This document shows positions 1 through 4,640 of a stretch of 5,206 nucleotides of DNA, piece by piece (positions within the stretch are counted from its first letter, which is position 1; the number at the start of each line of letters is the position of its first letter). Source of the stretch: Opitutales bacterium UBA7389 (GTDB lineage Bacteria > Verrucomicrobiota > Verrucomicrobiia > Opitutales > Opitutaceae); NCBI GenBank assembly GCA_002474325.1, contig DKNL01000178.1, positions 1 to 5,206 on the forward strand. Reading direction: 5' to 3'. A program made the position numbers and the translations under genes. A model generated the notes under the pieces. The model was not told where the DNA came from and made no database searches. It was given only the letters and a program-made list of their open reading frames with translations.

Positions 1-541
1 GAGCTCCGGATGCGTTGGCGGCGGCTGTGCCGTGGTGCGAATCCTCGAAAATGATGCAATCGGCAAGATCGGTTCCCATGCGACGGGCCGCGGTTATGAA
101 GATCTCTGGATCTGGTTTTCCGTTTTCTACTTGATCGCCGCCGACGATTGAATGAAAGAAGTCGACCAGTTCGTGTTGCCCAAGCTTCTCCTTGGCGAGG
201 GCTTGCTTCTTTGAAGTGGCTACACTTTGTGGTATCGCGTTGCGGTGGAGCCGTTCGATGCAGGTTCTCGCTCCTGTCTTAAGAGGTACGCCTTGAGATA
301 CTCGTTCCTGATATATCTCGTTTGCGGTGTAGATCAAGTGATCTAAATCGACGACATCGCCGATTTGTTCGTCCAGCGTGTTACAGCTGGTCCGGCTGTT
401 TAGTCCGATTATGCTTCGAAAAACGTCTTCAGGAATCTCCACACCGAGAGAAAGGAAGGCACTCAGCAAAGAATCGTGAGAAATCCTCTTCGAGTCGAGC
501 AGGAGTCCATCCATGTCCCAGATTACCGCTTTGAATTTCAC
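1..541 (-). CDS. HAD-superfamily phosphatase (beta-phosphoglucomutase/PUDP-like), 3' end beyond window
   Basis: An uninterrupted minus-strand frame runs from a GTG at 541 off the left edge, giving 180 residues. All HAD signatures are visible. Motif I is DMDGLLLDS at residues 9-17, with nucleophile D9 and acid/base D11. Motif II is the T109-S110 pair in VATSKK. Motif III is K142 in NGKPDPEIF. Motif IV is E166-D167 in IIFEDS, followed by the usual GxxAAxxxG helix. The helical stretch between motifs I and II fits a C1 cap of the phosphoglucomutase-like subfamily, so a small phosphorylated metabolite such as a sugar or nucleoside phosphate is the likely substrate, hydrolysed in the cytoplasm. Family members have about 215-230 residues, so roughly 40 are missing. 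GTG was chosen because motif I follows nine codons later; the next ATG lies inside the motif. No Shine-Dalgarno sequence is seen. Superfamily is certain, substrate is not. Confidence 0.9.
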   Translation of the reverse strand, partial: MKFKAVIWDMDGLLLDSKRISHDSLLSAFLSLGVEIPEDVFRSIIGLNSRTSCNTLDEQIGDVVDLDHLIYTANEIYQERVSQGVPLKTGARTCIERLHRNAIPQSVATSKKQALAKEKLGQHELVDFFHSIVGGDQVENGKPDPEIFITAARRMGTDLADCIIFEDSHHGTAAANASGA

Positions 542-583
542 TGGATTGCTTGCTCGGAAAAAAGAAGGCAGTAGGCAATAGAT

Positions 584-611
584 AACGTGACTTGCCGCAG
601 TATTTCACGTT
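584..611. promoter_or_regulatory. Perfect 7-14-7 inverted repeat, operator-like
   Basis: AACGTGA at 584-590 is mirrored exactly by TCACGTT at 605-611, with 14 bases between. The half-site centres are 21 bp apart, two turns of B-DNA, which is the spacing expected for a dimeric regulator. It sits in the spacer between the divergent HAD phosphatase and the broken DUF748-like gene. I cannot assign -35/-10 boxes around it. It could also be chance or an RNA hairpin with a long loop. Confidence 0.35.
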
Positions 612-627
612 GAATGCCATAAAGTTA

Positions 628-985
628 ATGATCGTGCCGAATAAATCCAAGAAAGCGAAACGCCCCTTGTGGATGAAGATTCTGGTAGGCGTGGGCAGAA
701 TTTACCTTTTGGTCGTGATCTCCGGATTTTTTGTCGCGCCGATAATCATGAAGAACGTTATGCAGGGGATTGTGGTTGAAGCTTTAGATCGGACCATTGC
801 GCTGGAGAAAGCGGCCTTTGATCCCTTCCACCCTATCGGTTGAGCGGAAAGACCTTCTTGTCGAAGACGACAACGCATGGGATCGAGGCGAGCCGCATAT
901 TCTTGTCAGGGGAAACCGTGACAGATACCTTGACTGGAAGTGGTCTTGCCTAGTTCGATCTAACGGATTGAAGTGTTTTGGATAA
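628..985 (+). pseudogene. Truncated, frameshifted remnant of a DUF748/AsmA-like envelope protein
   Basis: The first frame (from ATG 628; TTG 592 is possible) encodes a basic N-terminus, a membrane segment at about residues 17-40 ending GFFVAPIIM, then a stretch reading EALDRTIALEKAAFDPF before stopping at 841-843. That is the opening of DUF748/AsmA-type proteins: one anchor, then a helix, then 'EALGRxVxIxxVxFNPFTLSLE'. In the first frame the sequence turns to HPIG-stop after FDPF. In the +1 frame it continues as TLSVERKDLLVEDDN, which completes the family pattern. Removing one C at 828/829 joins the two. The second frame runs on through GEPHILV and DWKWS, resembling the family's 'GEPxLxxxxLxVxLxWxS', and stops at 983-985. 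Family members have several hundred residues; about 118 remain. I infer a dead fragment of a periplasmic or inner-membrane protein. Family assignment is from memory of the pattern. Confidence 0.55.
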
Positions 986-1015
986 AGACTTCCAGATTCC
1001 CAAGATGGGTAGAAT

Positions 1016-1055
1016 AGGCTTCTAGCCTGTATGTTCTATACTTTTGTGTACAGGC
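1016..1055. repeat. Overlapping, mutually exclusive inverted repeats
   Basis: GCCTGTA (1025-1031) and TACAGGC (1049-1055) form a perfect 7-bp dyad with a 17-base loop. AGGCT (1016-1020) and AGCCT (1024-1028) form a second hairpin with a 3-base loop that uses the same left arm. A further AGGCT at 1059-1063 could compete too. It lies just past the stop of the decayed gene, so it may be a leftover terminator or a regulatory site. There is no T-run of note behind it. Confidence 0.35.
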
Positions 1056-1116
1056 ATCAGGCTTGTCCTGCTTTTCAAACACGCACTACTGAGGCTGCTA
1101 TTATCGTTGCCCGTTC

Positions 1117-1151
1117 GATTCGGAGATGGAGATCATCTCATACGACGAATC
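1117..1151 (+). promoter_or_regulatory. Imperfect 12-bp hairpin in the sulfatase leader
   Basis: GATTCG (1117-1122) pairs with CGAATC (1146-1151), and the adjoining GAGATG (1123-1128) pairs with CATCTC (1134-1139). The loop is five bases (gagat) and a six-base bulge (1140-1145) separates the two helices on the 3' side. It lies 77-111 bases before the sulfatase ATG. It could be an RNA structure in the 5' leader if transcription starts upstream; its role is unknown. Confidence 0.35.
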
Positions 1152-1181
1152 CGCTTGCTTGGACCGCGCTTTCTTGTAGGG

Positions 1182-1202
1182 ATTCGTTTTCCGGATACGA
1201 AT
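1182..1202. promoter_or_regulatory. 6-9-6 inverted repeat, operator-like, before the sulfatase
   Basis: ATTCGT (1182-1187) and ACGAAT (1197-1202) are perfect inverted copies, with the palindrome TCCGGA between them at 1190-1195. A further ACGAAT occurs at 1145-1150. The dyad ends 25 bases before the sulfatase start, where a repressor or activator site could sit. A six-base arm is short enough to arise by chance. Confidence 0.3.
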
Positions 1203-1227
1203 TGCTAAAACCCCAACTGAGTTGCCT

Positions 1228-2703
1228 ATGTCACCATTCAAACCAACTATCTTGACCCTGCTGGGCTGGCTGATCGCAAGCGTAGTTGTAGCGGCTGATC
1301 GCCCTAATATAGTCTGGATCATTATCGACGACATGTCGGCCAACCTTTCCTGCTACGGGGAGGAGACGGTCGAGACGCCTCATTTGGATGCCTTGGCCGA
1401 GTCGGGACTTCGGTTTTCCAAAGCCTTTGTAACGGCCCCCGTTTGCTCGACAAACCGGTCGGCTTTTATAACGGGAATGTATCAGACTACGATTGGGTCC
1501 CACCAACACCGTAGTGGCCGGGGCGAGTTGAAAATCCATTTGCCAGACGGCGTTCGCCCGATTCCAGAGATGTTCCAAGAAGCTGGATACCATACCGCGA
1601 TTACCGGATGGCCGAACAAAGGAAGGGACTCAGGGGGTAAGACGGATTACAATTTCGAGTGGGATCGCGGCATGTACGACGATCCTGACTGGGGCAAGCG
1701 TTCGCCCGGCCAGCCTTTCTTCGCCCAGATCCATTTGCCCGGAGGCAAACATCGAGGAGGCAATATCGAGCAGAGCCGTCAGTTTGCCCAACGGATGAAG
1801 GAACTGTTTGGTGAAAGCGTAGACCCGGCTAAGGTCACCCTGCCGCCCTACTATCCCGATCATCCCGTTTTGCGGGAGGATTGGGCGGCCTATCTAGATA
1901 GCGTCAAATTGACTGATAAATTCGTGGGCGACATCGTGGCTCGACTCCGATCCGAGGGGGACCTGGAGAACACAGTGGTCGTTTTCATGACCGATCATGG
2001 GATTAGCCATGCCCGGGGGAAACAGTTCCTTTACGAGGAAGGGATCCATGTACCCTTGATTATTGCAGGTCCGGGAATCGAGTCGGGTAAAGTGAGAGAC
2101 GACTTGGTTGAGCACATCGATATAGCCGCCCTTTCCCTTGGAATGGCGGAGATCGACATACCTGACTATATGCAGGCCAAAGACGTTCTCAGCGACGAGT
2201 ACGAGCCACGGACCGAGATCTATTCCGCTCGCGATCGTTGCGATGAAACTGTGGAGCATATGCGTTGCGTGCGCACTCAGGAATTCAAGTACATACGCAA
2301 TTTCCTCCCGAACCGTCCGCACATGCAACCCAATCGATACAAGGATCAGAAGAGCATTGTCGTCGCTTTGCGCTCGCTGTTCGAAGCCAAGAAGTTGACA
2401 GAAGTCCAAGCCCGCATTTTCCAGTCCAAGCGTCCTGAAGAGGAGCTCTATGATTTGAGAAATGATCCCTTTGAAATTCGGAACCTAGCCGATGATCCCG
2501 AGTATCAGCAGAGATTGCTGTCTATGAGAGCAAAGCTGGATACTTGGATCGAGGAAAGTGGCGATCGAGGTCGGGAGTCGGAAGCGATGTACGACAGCGA
2601 TATGGCGGTTTACGTTAACTCGCAAAGACGATCCCCTGACCAGATAGATGTGCTCAAACGCAATATAGCCTTGATGAAGCGCTGGCAATCCAGGAGTAAG
2701 TAG
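1228..2703 (+). CDS. Exported sulfatase, arylsulfatase A/heparan N-sulfatase-like
   Basis: This is a 491-residue type I sulfatase that should hydrolyse sulfate esters, or the N-sulfate of glucosamine, on polysaccharides in the periplasm. Residues 1-23 form a Sec signal peptide (hydrophobic core to VVVAA, cleavage near A22/A23). D34-D35 in IIIDD are calcium ligands. C73 in APVCSTNRSAFITG is the formylglycine position, with R77 and the downstream TG conserved; the third motif position is Thr rather than the usual Pro. K138 in KTDYNF probably takes the role of the lysine of the GKWHLG motif. D256-H257 in FMTDHG, H261 and K265 complete the metal/sulfate site. The C-terminal part carries ARDRCDE, FKYIRN and the ELYDLRNDPFEIRNL signature of the family. 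ATG 1228 is preferred over TTG 1222 because the signal peptide begins cleanly there; no Shine-Dalgarno is visible. It needs a formylglycine-generating enzyme, not encoded here. Exact substrate is unknown. Confidence 0.95.
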   Translation: MSPFKPTILTLLGWLIASVVVAADRPNIVWIIIDDMSANLSCYGEETVETPHLDALAESGLRFSKAFVTAPVCSTNRSAFITGMYQTTIGSHQHRSGRGELKIHLPDGVRPIPEMFQEAGYHTAITGWPNKGRDSGGKTDYNFEWDRGMYDDPDWGKRSPGQPFFAQIHLPGGKHRGGNIEQSRQFAQRMKELFGESVDPAKVTLPPYYPDHPVLREDWAAYLDSVKLTDKFVGDIVARLRSEGDLENTVVVFMTDHGISHARGKQFLYEEGIHVPLIIAGPGIESGKVRDDLVEHIDIAALSLGMAEIDIPDYMQAKDVLSDEYEPRTEIYSARDRCDETVEHMRCVRTQEFKYIRNFLPNRPHMQPNRYKDQKSIVVALRSLFEAKKLTEVQARIFQSKRPEEELYDLRNDPFEIRNLADDPEYQQRLLSMRAKLDTWIEESGDRGRESEAMYDSDMAVYVNSQRRSPDQIDVLKRNIALMKRWQSRSK

Positions 2704-2804
2704 GGAAGATGGATAGAGCTTAAATGTAATCGAATTATAACTACATCGAATGGCCGTAGATGGTAGATTGAGTATAAACGATCCTGCCGGCTTTTCTCTA
2801 GAAC

Positions 2805-2879
2805 GTAGGAGCGGTTCCGCGGTCGCGGAACTCGATAGCGATTCGAGTGGGTTTAATCGCAGCGTATAGCTGCTCCTGC
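2805..2879. repeat. REP-like multi-hairpin palindromic element between convergent genes
   Basis: Outer arms AGGAGC (2807-2812) and GCTCCT (2872-2877) enclose three hairpins. The first is GTTCCGCG-GT-CGCGGAAC (2814-2831), a perfect 8-bp stem. The second is CTCGA (2831-2835) with TCGAG (2843-2847). The third is GCAGC (2859-2863) with GCTGC (2869-2873). The GTAGGAGCGG...GCTCCT layout resembles REP-type extragenic palindromes found in many copies in other bacteria. Its position between the ends of the sulfatase and the asparaginase is typical for such elements and could also stop transcription from both sides, although there is no T-run. Whether it recurs in this genome cannot be seen from one copy. 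Confidence 0.6.
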
Positions 2880-2901
2880 AATGATGGATTGGGTTAAATG
2901 C

Positions 2902-3873
2902 CTAGGCCTCGCTTAGAAGACTCGTCGATTTGATAAGCTGATTCTTTCCCGCGGAGTGGTGGGCGTAGCTGAATCCTGATTGGATAGCGAAAGCCCCAAT
3001 TTGGCCTGCTTTGTTAAGGGCGATGAAACCGACTTGTATATTTTTCCAGTTCTCGAACTTCTTGGCGATTCGATTGACGATTTCTTCGCAAGCTTGTTGA
3101 GGCTTTCTTCCGTGTCTCATTAATTCGACTACCATCGCACTGCCAGCGTTTTCGAGAACGGCTTCGCCCCATCCAGTGGCTACCGCTGCCCCCACATCAT
3201 TGTCGACATAGAGTCCGGCCCCGATGATCGGCGAATCGCCGACGCGGCCGTGAAGCTTCATGGCAACCCCGCTCGTGGTGCAGGCACCGGCAAGGTTTCC
3301 CTCTGCATCGCGGGCGACCAGCCCGATGGTGTCGTGATTCTCGACATTAATTTCTGGCTCGCTCGCCTTAGCTTCCGCTTTGTGCTTCTTCCAGGCGGCC
3401 AAGGTTTTCTCGGTGAGCAAAACCTTCTTTTCGAAACCGTTTCGGAGAGCGAAATTCAGAGCTCCCTCTCCGACCAGCATAACGTGCTTTGTATCCTCCA
3501 TTACCTTACGAGCTACGGAAACAGGATTTTCAATATGCTGAAGAAACGCGACGGATCCGCACCGTTGCCGTTCATCCATGATGCAAGCATCCAGTGTTAC
3601 GTGTCCTTCTTCGTCGGGAAATCCGCCGATGCCAACTGTTCGATTGTTGGGATCGCTTTCGATAATGTTTACACCCTTCTCCACGCAATCGAGAACGCTT
3701 CCTCCTTTTTGCAATACCTGATAGGCTCGATCGTTGGCGGCGATGCCTGAATTCCAGGTTGAGAGTAATATGTGCCCATCTACGCGTGTGGACTGACCGA
3801 ACGCCTTCAGGGCACCGATGCCGGATGCTGCACCGAGAGTTGATAAGGAGAGGAATGTTCTGCGGGTATTCAT
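2902..3873 (-). CDS. Tat-exported N4-(beta-N-acetylglucosaminyl)-L-asparaginase (glycosylasparaginase)
   Basis: This 323-residue Ntn-hydrolase cleaves the amide between GlcNAc and asparagine, the last link left when N-glycoproteins are broken down. The precursor cuts itself between D181 and T182 in NHDTIG, and T182 becomes the N-terminal nucleophile of the beta subunit. Other residues fall where the human and flavobacterial enzymes have theirs: W40 in STW, T200 in CTTSG, R210 and D213 in RVGDSPIIGAG, and T233-G234 in ATGWGE. The spacings 182-200, 210-213 and 213-233 match the human enzyme's 206-224, 234-237 and 237-257. The N-terminus TRRTFLS plus a weakly hydrophobic stretch to residue 26 is a twin-arginine signal, so the protein is probably exported folded. 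Length is normal for the family. No Shine-Dalgarno is visible before ATG 3873. It converges on the sulfatase; both suit glycan scavenging. Confidence 0.93.
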   Translation of the reverse strand: MNTRRTFLSLSTLGAASGIGALKAFGQSTRVDGHILLSTWNSGIAANDRAYQVLQKGGSVLDCVEKGVNIIESDPNNRTVGIGGFPDEEGHVTLDACIMDERQRCGSVAFLQHIENPVSVARKVMEDTKHVMLVGEGALNFALRNGFEKKVLLTEKTLAAWKKHKAEAKASEPEINVENHDTIGLVARDAEGNLAGACTTSGVAMKLHGRVGDSPIIGAGLYVDNDVGAAVATGWGEAVLENAGSAMVVELMRHGRKPQQACEEIVNRIAKKFENWKNIQVGFIALNKAGQIGAFAIQSGFSYAHHSAGKNQLIKSTSLLSEA

Positions 3874-4136
3874 AGGCGAACTTTGGTCCGATTGATGTTT
3901 AATCGAATAGAACCTATGTAATCAAGCCGTTAGGGAAATGCGTTTCCATGAGGATTGTTTTTGTTAGGCGACAACAACTATCCAAATAGAAAGCAGCTTA
4001 ATGTTCCTGCGTGTGGAGTAGATGATCGAGGTTTAGTGAGCCACTTCTTCTATTCGTCCATTTCCGGGCTTTTGTTCTTTACGCCCTGAGGATCCTGCTG
4101 GAGGGTGGAGCCAACCTTGTAAAAGCGTAACACCTT
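3874..4136. other. Divergent spacer between glycosylasparaginase and ppiC
   Basis: No gene is seen in these 263 bases; open frames here are short. The spacer must hold promoters for both flanking genes. A small perfect hairpin, GGAAA-TGCG-TTTCC, lies at 3934-3947, followed on the plus strand by ATGAGGATTG and five T. No promoter for ppiC could be recognised. Confidence 0.5.
3897..3925 (-). promoter_or_regulatory. Possible sigma70-type promoter for the glycosylasparaginase
   Basis: Reading the minus strand, TTGATT (3925-3920) is followed after 17 bases by TTAAAC (3902-3897), 23 bases before the ATG. Spacing is ideal and the -35 is good, but the -10 matches the consensus at only three of six positions. 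It is the best candidate in the spacer, not a firm call. Confidence 0.25.
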
Positions 4137-4418
4137 ATGGCTAAAGCAACAGCTCGACATATTCTCGTGTCTACCGAAACCGAGTGCGAGGCGCTCAAAT
4201 CGCAAATTGAAGGAGGCATTGAATTTGCCGATCTCGCTAAAGAGTGCTCTCAATGCCCCTCCGGCAAAAGCGGGGGCGATCTGGGAGAATTCGGCCCTGG
4301 GATGATGGTAAAGGAATTCGATGAAGTTGTATTCTCTGCTCCATTGGGCGAAGTGCAGGGTCCAGTAAAGACTCAGTTCGGTTATCATTTACTAGAGGTG
4401 ACGAGTCGCTCAGATTGA
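4137..4418 (+). CDS. ppiC: Stand-alone parvulin-type peptidyl-prolyl cis-trans isomerase PpiC
   Basis: The protein has 93 residues, the same length as E. coli PpiC (Par10), and consists of a single parvulin domain with no signal peptide, so it should act in the cytoplasm, catalysing cis-trans isomerisation of peptide bonds before proline. The family pattern is complete: RHIL at 7-10 with H8, CPSGKSGGDLGEF at 40-52 with C40, M57, F61, and the closing TQFGYHLLEV at 79-88 with F81 and H84, which together line the active site. ATG 4137 is chosen because MAKATARHIL aligns with the start of the E. coli protein. The sequence before it has no Shine-Dalgarno at proper distance; a purine-rich GGAGGGTGGAG lies too far upstream (about 27-37 bases). 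It diverges from the glycosylasparaginase across a 263-base spacer and converges on recD. Confidence 0.95.
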   Translation: MAKATARHILVSTETECEALKSQIEGGIEFADLAKECSQCPSGKSGGDLGEFGPGMMVKEFDEVVFSAPLGEVQGPVKTQFGYHLLEVTSRSD

Positions 4419-4472
4419 GTCATCGCTAGCGTCTTTAAAATTAGAATATCTGGCGCCTCCGCAAGTCGAAGT

Positions 4473-4512
4473 GTTCTCTTGGGTAAGGAGAACGGCCCAG
4501 CTACCCTTTTTT
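4473..4512 (+). terminator. Terminator-like structure downstream of ppiC
   Basis: GGGTA (4481-4485) can pair with TACCC (4502-4506), directly followed by six T (4507-4512), the layout of an intrinsic terminator with a weak stem and a 16-base loop. An alternative hairpin, GTTCTC (4473-4478) with GAGAAC (4488-4493), overlaps it, so only one can form. It begins about 55 bases after the ppiC stop. Confidence 0.4.
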
Positions 4513-4553
4513 GAAGAGCGAGGACTGGTCTGTCATCTCTATCTGGTTTTAAA

Positions 4554-4593
4554 GGCAGAATGCCTATGCTACTTTTTAAATCAGCACTCTGCC
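4554..4593 (-). terminator. Possible recD terminator (inverted repeat)
   Basis: GGCAGAATGC (4554-4563) and GCACTCTGCC (4584-4593) are inverted copies with one mismatch in ten and a 20-base loop. Read on the minus strand, the second arm is followed by TTTAAAAC, weakly terminator-like, and the structure begins about 48 bases beyond the recD stop. A small perfect hairpin, AGGCA-GAA-TGCCT (4553-4565), is nested in one arm. On the plus strand there is no T-run directly after it. Confidence 0.35.
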
Positions 4594-4640
4594 CATGGAC
4601 AGGCGCAAGGTGGTGAGCTGCGTCGAATCAAGATCGTCCG

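Larger units (their letters stand above)
986..1227. other. Gene-free leader region upstream of the sulfatase
   Basis: With the decayed gene before it, about 380 bases (844-1227) lack an intact gene. The frames that stay open here have no recognisable family pattern and low-complexity, unnatural composition. What the stretch does contain is a run of inverted repeats (listed separately at 1016-1055, 1117-1151 and 1182-1202). No convincing -35/-10 pair or Shine-Dalgarno sequence for the sulfatase was found. It may partly be eroded remains of the DUF748-like gene. Confidence 0.6.
4419..4640. other. Convergent spacer between ppiC and recD
   Basis: No gene is seen. Besides the two terminator-like structures at 4473-4512 and 4554-4593, there is a perfect 8-bp palindrome, CGCTAGCG, at 4424-4431, six bases after the ppiC stop and followed by TCTTTAAAATTA. 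It could be a weak first terminator or a chance palindrome. Confidence 0.45.

Noticed and set aside
584..611. CRP-type binding site
   Set aside because: CRP sites have TGTGA-N6-TCACA; here the arms read AACGTGA/TCACGTT with a 14-base spacer, so only a generic dyad is claimed.
628..985. Programmed ribosomal frameshift in the DUF748-like gene
   Set aside because: There is no slippery heptamer at 826-832 and the combined product would still lack most of the protein, so decay is the simpler reading.
1222..1227. TTG at 1222 as the sulfatase start
   Set aside because: ATG two codons later gives an equally good signal peptide and is the far more common start codon.
1031..1255. 74-codon plus-strand frame before the sulfatase
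   Set aside because: Composition is unlike a protein, it overlaps the sulfatase signal peptide in another frame, and it has no plausible start context.
1894..2409. 171-codon minus-strand open frame inside the sulfatase gene
   Set aside because: It is antisense to conserved sulfatase sequence, shows no family pattern, and is explained by codon bias on the opposite strand.
3250..3750. 166-codon plus-strand open frame opposite the glycosylasparaginase
   Set aside because: It lies wholly within the antisense of a gene with a complete set of catalytic residues and has no recognisable motifs.
4050..4388. 112-codon minus-strand frame opposite ppiC
   Set aside because: Mostly antisense to the well-conserved parvulin domain; no independent support.
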